Positions 1 through 10,992 of a DNA stretch of 64,000 nucleotides are shown here, piece by piece. The notes under the pieces were generated by a model that did no database searches, was not told the origin of the DNA, and saw only the letters and a program-made list of their open reading frames with translations. The stretch's first letter is position 1; every line of letters starts with the position of its first letter. Made by a program: the position numbers and the translations under genes. The stretch is from Aphrocallistes beatrix. Taxonomy: Eukaryota; Porifera; Hexactinellida; Sceptrulophora; Aphrocallistidae. Location: NCBI GenBank assembly GCA_963281255.1, contig OY725502.1, forward strand, positions 1,054,001 to 1,118,000. Reading direction: 5' to 3'.

Positions 1-1497
1 GTTCCACCGGCTATCTAATATTAAACTAAAAAGACTAACGCATCTAGTATAATTTACAAAATGATAAAAAACGATTTATTTCGATACCCAATAGAATAAT
101 TTCCATTGCAAAATCCCAAACAACCTTTTTGAGGTTGTTTGGGGGTTGAAGATTTATAAGAAAGAGCATTTTTGACTGGAGTATTATGAGATTTGTATTT
201 TCTATGCTCTTCACATTATTAGAAATTCAGCAACTAATAATTGTGATCACGCAGTTGTCTCGTAATGGTGTCGTGCAACATCGAGACGAACTTTGCTCAG
301 GAAACAACTTCATGTTTGTTATTTACAACCCTATTGAAGATATTAACAATTTTTTTATGGATTAAGAACATTTCCTTTTTGTAAACATACACTGCCTGAA
401 CAAAAGTATTCATTCGTACACCCCATAATTCCCCATACAAATAGTTATAATATTGATTTATTTAGCGAGTCAAAGTATTTAATTGGTAAGAGATACACTT
501 CGAATTTGACTTCAAATTCGAATTCTCCACATTCAAATTACCCACTTTATAAGTTTTTAACTTAGTTACTCTTCTTCAAGATTAAGTATTTTCAGCATTT
601 GCTTTCCTATGCCACATGTCGCGAGGGATCACCATTGTATATGATGGCATTGGTGGTATGAGGTGGCGCAGTTTGAAAAATTTTAACTTTGTGGGAGTGT
701 AAACAAGTTGAAAGATTAAAAAGTGAGTAATTCGAATTTGAAGTTAAATTAAGCGTATCTCTTCCCAATTAAATACCTTGACTCGTTAAATAAATCAGTA
801 TTATAACTATTTGTATGGGGAATTATGGGGTGTACGAATACTTTTGTTCAGGCAGTGTATACTTGTTCTTCTGAATCAAATTTCGATTCTAGTTCAAACA
901 ATTTTACTCCGAATTTGGGCATACCTATGAAGGAGACACAGGGAGAACTCGAACTCTTCTGGAAGACTGAAGCAAGCAGAGTCTATGTTAGCTCCAACTC
1001 CCATAGAGTTACATATAAGCAGCAAACTGACACGTTTGTTTAGTATAAAAGTACGTACTGCATACAGGTAAACTTCTGGGATGCGAATTTTGTGTCAACT
1101 TGTGTGGAGTGGATTTTGATGTAAATGAAGACAACGTTATTGTGCTGAAGTGAACAATGAAGATTGTATTTATGAGGCAAAAAAAGGAAAACTTCTTCTA
1201 GATCAATTTTTTTGCGCACTATTTGTTACGTACAATATTGAAGATAACACTGGAGACTTAATGAACTACGACTACCAAGTATGTATGAGGTTGCAACTTA
1301 GATCAGCTAGCATCAGCGATAATTACCTTTGAAATGAGATATTATATAACTTAGGCTCATTCTCTTAGCATAATGTTATTTTGATCACCCTCAAAAAGAA
1401 TATAATTACTTCCCTACAGTCTTCAGGTTAGTAGTTTAATATAACATCACTCATATATAATCATCCAAATATCTACTCTCCTAACATCATATAAGAC
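1..1497. other. AT-rich 5' flank without a credible gene
   Basis: No convincing coding region is present. Two short open frames (825-1043 and 1150-1332) have no recognisable features, and the first overlaps a transposon terminal repeat. A short hairpin occurs near 110-150 (CCAAACAACC, loop, GGTTGTTTGG). The stretch contains one complete MITE, listed separately, and presumably the promoter of the gene starting at 1498. Confidence 0.6.
390..857. mobile_element. Tc1/mariner-like MITE, copy 1
   Basis: This is a 468-bp non-autonomous element. Its terminal inverted repeats begin CACTGCCTGAACAAAAG and continue for well over 100 bp with few mismatches. It is flanked by TA dinucleotides at 388-389 and 858-859, as expected for Tc1/mariner target duplication. 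The TIR start resembles the ends of Tc1-type transposons. There is no transposase inside. The centre holds a smaller palindromic segment (near 620-660) that is also found in the copy at 32199-32681, so both belong to one family. Confidence 0.85.
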
Positions 1498-3774
1498 ATG
1501 GCATCCGGGATTCCTGACAAAGAACTCCCAATTTCACCAAAGCCCTTTACTTATGAAAGGCGTTTTACCTTAAGGCCTGATAACCAGGTTACCATTCCTA
1601 TGCCCAAAAATCCTGATGAGGTGATAGATATCATCAAAAACTCGAACCATAATATACGTGATCTGATCGGTAACAGTTTGAAAGCGCACAGAAACCCGTA
1701 CGAAGCGATGATATTTCTCTACGGATTATCTGGCGCCGGTAAATCCTCCACACTGAACCATTTGTTCAACTCAAAGCTGATCCCTACCTCAGAAAATAAA
1801 TCTGAAACGCCGGAAGTGATTGAGTATGTAGCGACATTGGACAGCACTTCCTGGAACGTGTCTGGGCTAGACATTGGATTCGTTGACACTCCGGGATGGG
1901 GGGACACGAGCGGAAGTGGCATAAAGAATCTCGCAAATATCGATCAATTTCTTCTGAGTCATCCTTTCCTTGATTCGAAACGACTTTTTTACAAATTGTA
2001 CCCTAACCTTGTTATGATCGTTGCTAGGGCGGGTGATCCAAGAATACTTGGAATTAACTCACAACTTTCTAAAATGTTACGTATGGTATCAAAATTGAAC
2101 ATCATTGATAAGAACTGCCCAAACATTATAGTTGCGCTTACTTGTGCCATGTTTATTCGACCCCCAAAAAAGTATGTGGAGAAGAGAGATCTCATGATTA
2201 AGACGATAAAGAGTCTAGTACGTCTCCATTTGGGGGTAGATCCACCAGTGGTGGCGATCGAAAATCTGGCGGATGATGAAGAACTTGACAAAGATGGAGA
2301 CTGGACACTCCTCCCAGACGGGACCAAACAGCCCTTAAATCTCTTTGATGAGATGATCTCCCTGATGAAGGCATCTGGCGATGAGATAGGAGTAGAGGCT
2401 GTTAGGTTGCTTTTCAGTAATACTAGGAATAAGATTGAGAATTTTGTGGCGAGAAAGATTAGTGAAAGAGGAGACTTTTTTAAGGATAATGAGCTTGATA
2501 TAAGTAAATGGGAGAGAATTATTACAGCTGAGTTTGAACCTCTACTAGATACAGAATTGTTTAAAGCGATCGTGTCGTGTGTCGAGGAGAAACGACTACC
2601 TCATCTCTCCTCTCTTACCTACGAATTGGTCCTACCTTTGTTGCATCGGCTGCAGGAAGTAGAGCTGACGGAAACGTCACAGATGAGTAGTATGAACATT
2701 GAATTAATTAATCGCAAACTCGCTCCTTTTAAATTAACTAAAAGTGAACGAATTCTCCTCTTTGAATTGTTTCAAGTTAAACCTTTGGAGAATTTAAAGT
2801 ATGTTGACATGCTGGGTTGTGGATTTAACATAGAAAGTTTGAATGTCAAAAACCGCATAATCTCATCTAGCGATTTGAAATATTGTTACGAGATAGGGAC
2901 TCACGTGCCAAACTTTTCCCAGTTTGTATCCAAGGGAAGACTTCTGATTCACTGCCAGTTTGAGTTTGTTAAAGAATCGATGTTATCTCCGAGAAAGCCA
3001 ACCGTTACATTTTCAGTTCTATACGAGCTATTCAACCTCCACATTGATGTTTCTACTGTTACGTTTGAGAAAGATTTTGTCGATGCTGCTAGCTCTCTCC
3101 CCAAATACGAGCCAGATCCTAACAAGAGCACGTTAAAAGCTTACAAGTCATTCTTCGATCAGTATGGCACTCATTGCCTCCTTAGTTTGAGTTTTGGAGG
3201 TCGTATCAGCGGTTCCATCGATCTCCCAGCTGACTCCAATGATTTCGAAGGAGAAACTTACAGGATAACGAGTGTACTCCGTATATTTTTTGAATATCTC
3301 CAAAAGGGAGAAAGTTTGTCTCTAGCAGAATATACTAGCATTCTTGATGCTAATTCCGTTAATTTGCTAGATAAGCTAGTCGATCGGCCTATCACGTGGA
3401 ATGGCGGAGAAGAGAAGTTCCACGTATCACAATTGAGAAACCTGAATAACGTTTTCTGGAGTTGTTGGGTAGACTCCCTATGTACGAAGTTCACCATTCT
3501 CGACAACATTTCACAGCTAGTCTGCATTTCGAATTGCGTAGCTAGATTTAAAGGCGAGGTTTCTCCCTCGATTGACAAGTATTTTATGGAAACTCAAGAT
3601 GCCAGGAAAATTGCTACAAAACCGCAAGTGTTACCAGTCTCTGAGAATCCAGAGAGGGTTGATTGGGATTTCTCTCGGTCTAAAAAATTCCCTAGGTCTC
3701 CCGTAAAAAACACTAGAGCTTCTGCTAGTGATAATGCCGAGACTAAAACGTATCAGATGTGCGGTTTATTTTGA
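1498..3774 (+). CDS. AIG1/Toc34-like GTPase with MACPF-like segment and C-terminal CaaX box (no Hint)
   Basis: This 758-residue protein carries a paraseptin-type GTPase domain followed by a perforin-like segment. The P-loop GLSGAGKS lies at about residues 76-83 and G3 (DTPG) at 130-133. A Toc/GIMAP-like G4 appears as LTCAMF, where paralogs have LTHA, and G5 reads IEN. A G-C-G-F element near 439 probably opens the MACPF segment, and the MACPF signature YGTH (556-559) is followed by GG 10-11 residues after the Tyr. Paralogs further right carry a Hint domain after this point; this one instead ends in the tetrapeptide CGLF, a CaaX motif whose final Phe suits geranylgeranylation. There is no signal peptide, so a cytosolic, membrane-attached protein is inferred. 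The ATG at 1498 is the first in frame. The domain calls are motif-based; MACPF is less certain than GTPase. Confidence 0.85.
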   Translation: MASGIPDKELPISPKPFTYERRFTLRPDNQVTIPMPKNPDEVIDIIKNSNHNIRDLIGNSLKAHRNPYEAMIFLYGLSGAGKSSTLNHLFNSKLIPTSENKSETPEVIEYVATLDSTSWNVSGLDIGFVDTPGWGDTSGSGIKNLANIDQFLLSHPFLDSKRLFYKLYPNLVMIVARAGDPRILGINSQLSKMLRMVSKLNIIDKNCPNIIVALTCAMFIRPPKKYVEKRDLMIKTIKSLVRLHLGVDPPVVAIENLADDEELDKDGDWTLLPDGTKQPLNLFDEMISLMKASGDEIGVEAVRLLFSNTRNKIENFVARKISERGDFFKDNELDISKWERIITAEFEPLLDTELFKAIVSCVEEKRLPHLSSLTYELVLPLLHRLQEVELTETSQMSSMNIELINRKLAPFKLTKSERILLFELFQVKPLENLKYVDMLGCGFNIESLNVKNRIISSSDLKYCYEIGTHVPNFSQFVSKGRLLIHCQFEFVKESMLSPRKPTVTFSVLYELFNLHIDVSTVTFEKDFVDAASSLPKYEPDPNKSTLKAYKSFFDQYGTHCLLSLSFGGRISGSIDLPADSNDFEGETYRITSVLRIFFEYLQKGESLSLAEYTSILDANSVNLLDKLVDRPITWNGGEEKFHVSQLRNLNNVFWSCWVDSLCTKFTILDNISQLVCISNCVARFKGEVSPSIDKYFMETQDARKIATKPQVLPVSENPERVDWDFSRSKKFPRSPVKNTRASASDNAETKTYQMCGLF

Positions 3775-4167
3775 ATCTCCTCTCAAGATCTCACCTCGCT
3801 CGATTTGTTATTTTAATTAATTGTTGACTATGGTTTTTAAATATGTATTGCTTATCAATAACTCTTTGGTTCGTAGTATTATATAATCGTATATATTTTC
3901 TGTAGCAAAAACAATCTGTTTTATTGTAAGATCTAAATGTCAATGGAAACATTTTTAGTCTTGTCTATATATTAAAAACGTAAAATTATAGTGCTGTAGG
4001 GACTTAAATAGGAGACTTTTGTTCGAACTTGTAAAATGCGAATGAAAATTTATTGACTTAAAATAGGAGAACATAGGGGAATGTACGTATAATAATAGTC
4101 TGAATATAATCTAATATTAGTTTATAATCAAGAATACTAGATTGTTTCATTGTTTTTGGCAATTAGG
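3775..4167. other. Intergenic, nothing recognised
   Basis: AT-rich spacer between the first GTPase-MACPF gene and the ABC transporter gene. It should contain the 3' end of the former and the promoter of the latter. I see no RNA gene or repeat in it. Confidence 0.5.
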
Positions 4168-7100
4168 ATGAATGTATCCCTATGTGGTTGTAATAGGGAT
4201 TTCAGAGGAAATATTGTGTCCCAAGTATTCTATTTATGGCTGAATAAACTTTTCTATAAAGGGCTGTGGAGAAAAATAAGCAAAAAGGATCTAAATCCTT
4301 GCCCGAAAGAACATCTCTCAAAAGAGCTGTTTGAGAAATTCAACAAATACTGGCAGTTTGAAAAGGAGAATAATTGGCGTGGAAAGCCTGACATTAAAAT
4401 CGCACTAGCTAAAACGGTCAAAACAACATTTCTGATTGCTGGCGCACTACTTTTACTGGATACACTGCTGGTACTCGTCTTAGCGATACTGGTAGCTGAG
4501 TTCTCAAAGGTCTGTAGTGACAGTGCGGTTACAAACAAGTCAAATTCAAGTAATTCTGTCTGGGAAAGCCTTGCTTATGCTTCCTCCATATCTCTCATCA
4601 CGGTCTATTTGGTCATCACTCATGTAACTGCCTACTTTCTGTTGTTCAGCGTTGGTATGCAGATGCGTACCATTTGTATAACAGCCATATTCAAGAAAAT
4701 TCTTCTCGTCCAGCAGTCAGTCCTCCACAAAATTACTATTGGCCACATCATAAATATAGCTTCTAACGATGTCTATAAATTCGATCTGGGGATTATATTT
4801 TGGAATCACTTCTGGATATCTCCCATTGTCCTTGTCTTCTCCATTGTTATCATCATTAATTACATAGGCCCTATTGGGTTGGTTGGTGTTGCGTACATTT
4901 TACTGCACATTCCCATCCAAGCTTTTTTCGGCATTGTATTCGGCTATTTTCGTCATCTTCAGTCAACCACTGCAGACAAACGGATCCGACTGATGGACCA
5001 GATCATCCGAGGCATGCGAGTGATCAAATTCTATGTATGGGAAGTTCCGTTTGTTAGTTATATCTCCGGGGTACGGAGGAAGGAGGTCTTGTATGCCAGC
5101 TTGTCAGGGTTGAGTCAGAGCACAACTTTCGCCTTTTTCAACACTAGTTTATTTATTAGTTTATTTGTGGTCTACTCATGCAGTGCAGCACTGAACAAAC
5201 CCATTGATCTGTCGAACCTGGCACTGTTATTCTTAGTGTACAATAGCATTCGCTTCAACATTGTATTCCTCATCGGTCATGCAATATTTTCGGCTAGAGA
5301 ATGCGTGATAGCTCTGCGTAGAATACAGCGTGTTTTAGAACTGCCAGAGAACATTGAAAATTGCATATCTCGCTCTCCCTGCGCAGCCGACTCTCCTTCG
5401 GTCCAATTACGAAAGTTTTCTGCTTCTTGGAAAGGAACAGATGAATCTTGCCGAGGTAACCTCGTTCTGAAGAGTATCGACTTGTCTTTAAATGGACCTC
5501 AGCTAGTGGCGATAGCAGGTCCAGTCGGGGCAGGAAAGTCTAGCTTGCTACTGAGTCTGATCAATGAACTCCCGGGGCTGTGCGGACAACTGACCATATC
5601 AGGAGTTTCGTCTTACACTGCTCAAGAACCATGGATCTTTTCTGGAACTATTAGAGACAACATTCTCTTCAGCGCCCCGCTAGATCCACTGCGCTATCAA
5701 GATGCTGTATCGGGGTGTGGACTGGTGGAGGATATTGCGTCATTTGAGAGTGCTGACATGACCCTGATAGGGGAGAGGGGTGTGACGCTGAGTGGGGGAC
5801 AGAAGGCGAGAGTGGCACTGGCACGGGCTGTGTACCAACAAGCTGATGTCTACTTGTTGGATGATCCACTCAGTGCTGTGGATGTGAAGGTAGGCAGAAG
5901 CATATTCGACAGATGTATCAAGACGATCCTGAGAGGTAAACTGGTGTTGTTAGTGACTCACCAGACACAATACGCAAGGCAGGCGGAGTCTGTGGTCGTG
6001 ATGAGAGAAGGAGAGGTTGTCTGCAGCGGTGGGTACCAGGAGGTGTTGCGGGATGAATTCTGTAGCGATTTTCTTCAGGGATTGGAAAAAGTAGAGGGAG
6101 ATAGGGATAGGCTTATAACTGAAAAGTGTGACCAGGATTCCTCTCCACTTGAAAATAATGGAATTTTCTTTGATATAATAGAATCTGCGAACGAAGAAGA
6201 GATGCCCACTCATGCCCAGCCTCTTTCCACCGCTCTCACTAGAGAGGAGTACCGATCAAATACTTTCAGAATCTTGACTTATATCCGTTACTTCTCTGCT
6301 GGCGGGCTGTTAGCTACAGGTTTCATGCTCATCCTAACCTTGCTCAGTAATGGCGGTCTCCTACTCGCCTATTGGTGGATGCAGTCCATCTCTACTTGCT
6401 CTTCTCAGTCCCAAAACTCATCCGGAACCTACAGTTATTGTCCTTGGTATTTTGACATCAAATATCCCGGATCTCTTGGCCTATTGGCACTATTCACGTT
6501 TTCAGGGTCCCTGTTCGTGTTTTTGCGCGGTTTCAACTTCTACTACGTGGTGCTTCAGGCCAGCAGACGCCTGCACAACAGAATGCTGAGAAGACTGCTG
6601 CACACGCCCATGCACTTCTTCGATACGAACCCCAGTGGCCGTATCTTGAACAGGTTTTCTAAGGACAACGGTTTCCTGGATGAACAGCTACCGTTTGTAT
6701 TCTATGACTTTTGGCAGTTCGCAACTTATAATTTGGCGATTGCTATCGCTAGCTGTGCTGTTCAGACATACTTGTTGCTTCCCTTCTCTATTTTACTCGT
6801 TTCTACACTGCTATTAAGACATTACTTTCTCAAATCCTCGACACAGCTGAAGCAACTTGAAAGCATCGCACGTAGCCCCCTCTACTCCCATATCTCCCTC
6901 ACATTACAGGGACTCTCCACCATCCGCGCACTCAGGATGGAAGAGAGAGTTACACATGACTTCCATTACTTCCAGGACGAGCATAGTTGTGCTTGGTTCC
7001 ACTACATAGCCTACAACAAATGGTTTGGACAGAGAATAGACTTTCTAGCCGCCTTTGTAGTCACATTTGGTGTGTTTTCTGCTTCGATAGCGCGCTGTGT

Positions 7101-8115
7101 TTATAGCCGGGACGACCTGATAGGATTTTCCATCCCATTACTACTTTCTTTGCCGTTATTCTTCCAATACACCGTTCGGATAAGTGGGGATGTCGAGATA
7201 TTGATGGTCTCCACAGAGCGAGTCCTCGAGTACTGTCTACTCCCACAAGAGAATACTAACAAATCCTTGGTTTGTACAGAAGATAAAGCTAGCACAGGGA
7301 GAATTGAGTTTAGTAATGTATGCTTCCGATATTCTGAAGATGTCCCATGTTCTCTTTCAGGAGTTTGCTTGGAGGTACAGCCAGGGGAGAAGATTGGGAT
7401 TATCGGTAGGACTGGAGCTGGCAAGTCTTCCCTGTTCAATTCATTGTTTCTTCTGAACGAGATTATGTCTGGCCGTATAACTATAGGGCAGGAGGACATT
7501 TCCGGTATGAACTTGTTTGACCATAGAAAGAGATTGTCTATCATCCCGCAGGACCCCTTTCTCTTCTCTGGAACACTTCGATACAACCTTGACCCGTTCC
7601 AGGAGTTCAATACTGCTGAGGTGTGGAGAGCGCTTGACAAATCGCATCTCAGATCCATGGTTGAATCTCTCCCCAATCAGCTGATGTCACCTGTGGAGGA
7701 AGATGGTCTCAACTTCTCGACAGGAGAGCGGCAACTGCTCTGTCTAGCCCGAGCTCTGCTCAGGAATAATAAGATCATTCTGATCGATGAGGCCACTGCA
7801 AACGTTGATAAGCATACTGACTTGTTGGTACAGCAGGCAATCCGATCTCACTTTTCGAGATGTTCTGTCTTGACCATAGCGCACAGAATAGAGACGGTAG
7901 CGGACTCAGATCGGATCATCGTGCTGGAGAAAGGAAGGATTGTAGAAGCTGAAACACCACTCTCCATGCTGCGAGATGAAGGTAGTTATCTCAACCAGCT
8001 CCTGGGACATGTGGATGCTAACACACGAGCTCAGCTCAGGAGTTCGATCGAACAGAAGGCTACCGGCTCTCTGAATACTGAAAAAAATCATGAGATAATA
8101 GAATATAAAACTTAA
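4168..8115 (+). CDS. ABCC-type (MRP/ABCC4-like) ABC exporter, full length
   Basis: This 1315-residue full transporter (TMD1-NBD1-TMD2-NBD2) would export organic anions or conjugates across a membrane using ATP. NBD1 has Walker A GPVGAGKSS from residue 451, signature LSGGQ at 541-545, and Walker B LLDDP with D565. NBD2 has Walker A GRTGAGKSS from 1080, a divergent signature FSTGE at 1183-1187, and Walker B LIDEAT with D1207 and E1208. The degenerate first site (Asp, not Glu, after Walker B) is typical of the ABCC family. It lacks the extra N-terminal TMD0, as in short MRPs. I place the start at the ATG at 4168; the open frame extends a few non-ATG codons further upstream. The gene is one exon, unusual for an animal ABCC gene. 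It lies between the two Hint-less GTPase-MACPF loci; no functional link is demonstrated. Confidence 0.93.
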   Translation: MNVSLCGCNRDFRGNIVSQVFYLWLNKLFYKGLWRKISKKDLNPCPKEHLSKELFEKFNKYWQFEKENNWRGKPDIKIALAKTVKTTFLIAGALLLLDTLLVLVLAILVAEFSKVCSDSAVTNKSNSSNSVWESLAYASSISLITVYLVITHVTAYFLLFSVGMQMRTICITAIFKKILLVQQSVLHKITIGHIINIASNDVYKFDLGIIFWNHFWISPIVLVFSIVIIINYIGPIGLVGVAYILLHIPIQAFFGIVFGYFRHLQSTTADKRIRLMDQIIRGMRVIKFYVWEVPFVSYISGVRRKEVLYASLSGLSQSTTFAFFNTSLFISLFVVYSCSAALNKPIDLSNLALLFLVYNSIRFNIVFLIGHAIFSARECVIALRRIQRVLELPENIENCISRSPCAADSPSVQLRKFSASWKGTDESCRGNLVLKSIDLSLNGPQLVAIAGPVGAGKSSLLLSLINELPGLCGQLTISGVSSYTAQEPWIFSGTIRDNILFSAPLDPLRYQDAVSGCGLVEDIASFESADMTLIGERGVTLSGGQKARVALARAVYQQADVYLLDDPLSAVDVKVGRSIFDRCIKTILRGKLVLLVTHQTQYARQAESVVVMREGEVVCSGGYQEVLRDEFCSDFLQGLEKVEGDRDRLITEKCDQDSSPLENNGIFFDIIESANEEEMPTHAQPLSTALTREEYRSNTFRILTYIRYFSAGGLLATGFMLILTLLSNGGLLLAYWWMQSISTCSSQSQNSSGTYSYCPWYFDIKYPGSLGLLALFTFSGSLFVFLRGFNFYYVVLQASRRLHNRMLRRLLHTPMHFFDTNPSGRILNRFSKDNGFLDEQLPFVFYDFWQFATYNLAIAIASCAVQTYLLLPFSILLVSTLLLRHYFLKSSTQLKQLESIARSPLYSHISLTLQGLSTIRALRMEERVTHDFHYFQDEHSCAWFHYIAYNKWFGQRIDFLAAFVVTFGVFSASIARCVYSRDDLIGFSIPLLLSLPLFFQYTVRISGDVEILMVSTERVLEYCLLPQENTNKSLVCTEDKASTGRIEFSNVCFRYSEDVPCSLSGVCLEVQPGEKIGIIGRTGAGKSSLFNSLFLLNEIMSGRITIGQEDISGMNLFDHRKRLSIIPQDPFLFSGTLRYNLDPFQEFNTAEVWRALDKSHLRSMVESLPNQLMSPVEEDGLNFSTGERQLLCLARALLRNNKIILIDEATANVDKHTDLLVQQAIRSHFSRCSVLTIAHRIETVADSDRIIVLEKGRIVEAETPLSMLRDEGSYLNQLLGHVDANTRAQLRSSIEQKATGSLNTEKNHEIIEYKT

Positions 8116-8709
8116 TACATTTATTTTAGTTAGTTAGTTAGTTATTATTTTTTAGTCAACATTCAACATTTTTGTACTTTTAAATACTATTTTAAAACTT
8201 TTCCAGCAGTTTTCAAATGACGGCCATTTCTCGGCTCCATCCCATAAGACTGCCATGGAGGTGGTTTCTTTTAACTCGTGTAGTTAGTTATAACACTGCT
8301 TTTGTTTAGTGAAAAAAATGCTACGAAAAAACTGTTTATGAACCAATTTTGGCTCGGGGACCACTTTTGGCCAGGCTAAAAACGGTCCCCTCCGTACTAA
8401 CTTCGGCCGCGGACACTTATTTGAGACAATTACCCGGATATCCGTTTAATCGTTAAAGTGGACGACTATTTTTTGCTTGAGTTCAGACAGTGCATTCTTG
8501 AAAAAAATAAGCAGGCTAGATAGAACTGTGCAATGCTTTTAAGAAAGTTAAATAACATCAAAATTGATTAATAAGAATGAAAACCTTCAATATCGAGAAA
8601 CCAAATGATTAAATTTGTAAATTATACATAATGCGGTGGGTCCATGTGTACTTAGTTCCAATTAATTCATTGTATTGCACGTTTGTAATAGACATTAGAC
8701 ATTAAGGGG
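8116..8709. other. Intergenic with TTAG microsatellite and possible repeat
   Basis: A short (TAGT)n run lies at about 8126-8143. From about 8340 to 8450 there is a GC-richer patch with self-complementary words (GGGGACC, GGTCCCC) that may be an old MITE, without clear ends. No gene is seen. Confidence 0.4.
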
Positions 8710-10992
8710 ATGGCGACTAATACCCACAACAGGATAAGCATTATGAAAGAACCTGCACGAGTTGCTCCAACACTTGCAACTGCTCCCATGAATACTTACA
8801 TGAGTAAAACCAGTCGCCGTCTTCCAAAAGACCCTACCGAACTGAAATCCTTCCTATCCTCAGGTCACAAGGCTAGCAAGCTGGTAGGCAGTAGTTTGAA
8901 GGCTCACAGAAGTCCTTACGAATCGATGATATTCCTCTACGGGTTGACGGGAGCAGGGAAATCTTCTACCTTGAACCATCTGTTCAAATATGATCTCATT
9001 CCTACATCTGCCAGGCAATCATGTACGCGAACTGTAGTGGAACTTGTAGCAACAATGGATAGCCCCCATTGGGATGTGACAGGGTTAGATTTGGGGTTTG
9101 TTGACACTCCAGGTTACGGAGACACGAGTTTTAGTGACATGGAAAATATTGCAAAAGTAGATTGTTTCATTTCCAAACATCCCTTCCTCAAATCTGAATT
9201 TGCACCCTTCAAATTCTATCCGAACATTGTGTTAATCGTTTCTAGCATCATAGATAACAGGATGGTGGGAGAGAACTCCAATTTTTCTAAAATGTTACGT
9301 ATACTTTCGAAACTGAACATTGTAGACAAAGCACGTCCTAATGTAGTTATCGTTCTTACTCATGCCATGTTTATTCGACCTGAACGCCAGTATACTGAAT
9401 TGGTTGAAAATAAAAAAAATTTAGTTAAAAATTTAGTTCGGTTATACTTTGAAATCGATGTTCCTATTGTCATATTGGATAATGTTACTGAGGGCCTTGA
9501 AATTGAAGGGGATTGGACTGTATTGCCAGATATGAGTAAACAACCTCTAAATTTATTCGAGGCAATGGTGTCACTTATGAAAAAGTCTGGTGATGAGATT
9601 GGGATCGAGTCCATTCGCTTGCTTTTTGGTAACAGAAAAGATTTTCGAATTTGTGAAGAAAGAAAATTTGGCTCTGAAGGGGGTATTTTCGAACATGCTG
9701 TAGTGAGCACACTTGACATCTCAAAATGGGAGGATTTAAAGGAGTCAATGAATAAATTCCCTAAACTTATCGATGGGCAAATCAAAAAAGAAATACTTTT
9801 ATGCATAAAGGAAAACAGATACCCTCGTTTGAATTTGACTGAAGATTTGATATTACCTCTCTTATACCGTCTACAAGAAGTTAATATATTCAATTTAACT
9901 GATTTTATGGACAAGAATATCGAAGAAGTTAACAGGTTGCTTTATCCATTTAAACTAAATAAAGAGGAAAGAATTTTAATATTCGAGTTATTCAAAGTTA
10001 AACCATTACAAACCTTGAAAAATTTGGATCACCTTGGATGTGGATATCTTCTTTCAGATCAAATTTAAAAATTTCCGATTATATCAGCCGAAGAAATGAA
10101 ATACTGCTACGAAATAGGCACACAAATACCTGTTTTTTCCAATTTTGTATCCAAGGGAAGGCTTCTGATTCACTGTGAGTTTGAGTGGCTTAAGAAATCA
10201 ATACTATCTTCGAGAAAACCAACCATTATGTTTTCAGTACAACACGAACTCTTCAACGTCAACATTGATGTTTCTACTGTTAAGTTTGAGAGAACTTTTG
10301 TTAATGCAGCTAAATCTCTTCCCACATACGAAACAGATCCTGACGAGAACACGATAAAAGCTTACAAGTCATTCTTCGATAAGTATGGCACTCATTGCAT
10401 CCTCAGATTGAGTTACGGAGGTCATATTAACGGATCCATCGAATTTCCTTTTACTACCGAAATAAGCAGTGACATGATGAATGCACAGGCTAAGAAAGTT
10501 GAACATTTGCTTTGGATATTTTTTGAAACTTGTCAAAATTATAACAATTCCATTTCAGACTACAAATCAATTCTAGATCCAAATTCACATGAACTTTTTG
10601 CCAAAATAATGAAAAGTTCCATTAAATGCGTTGGTGGAAATAAGATATTTTCTAATTCGAAAATGGAAGATATCAACCCTACACGTTGGAGCGAATGGGT
10701 AAATAGTTTAAATATAAATTTTGTCTTTTTAGAAGACATACTGTATGCAGGTGATATTTTTAAATTGTTAAAAAAGGTCGATATTAATTTGTCAGTGTCG
10801 ATGAAAAAATGTATCAAACAAAACTTTCAATCTGAAAATCAAACTGAGGATCAGTTCACACCTGTTTATGAATGCCCTGAGCCTCAAGTATGGAGTCCAA
10901 CCACTTCAATGGATTCAGATGCATTCAATCTTCTTACGCGAGATGCCGCCAGTGCTTCTGTCAAATCAGATCTTCGATGCCAAATAATTTAA
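8710..10992 (+). pseudogene. GTPase-MACPF-CaaX paralog interrupted by one in-frame stop
   Basis: This is the closest relative of the gene at 1498. The first part (8710-10068) encodes the GTPase with P-loop GLTGAGKS from residue 78 and G3 DTPG. A TAA at 10066-10068 interrupts the frame. The same frame continues open to 10992 with the MACPF signature YGTH (codon at 10384) and ends in CQII, another CaaX motif. Residues on both sides of the stop (GCGY before; IIS and KYCYEIGT after) align without gap to the paralog, so only one codon is changed. Options are a recent nonsense mutation, a sequencing error, stop readthrough, or two separate products with a restart at the ATG at 10096. Everything downstream looks under constraint, so inactivation, if real, is recent. 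Confidence 0.8.

Noticed and set aside
10040-10087. 48-bp GT-AG mini-intron that would remove the stop in the CaaX paralog
   Set aside because: It would delete residues aligned with the intact paralog (GCG[FY]...IIS), and no other gene here shows introns. Kept only as something RNA data could test.
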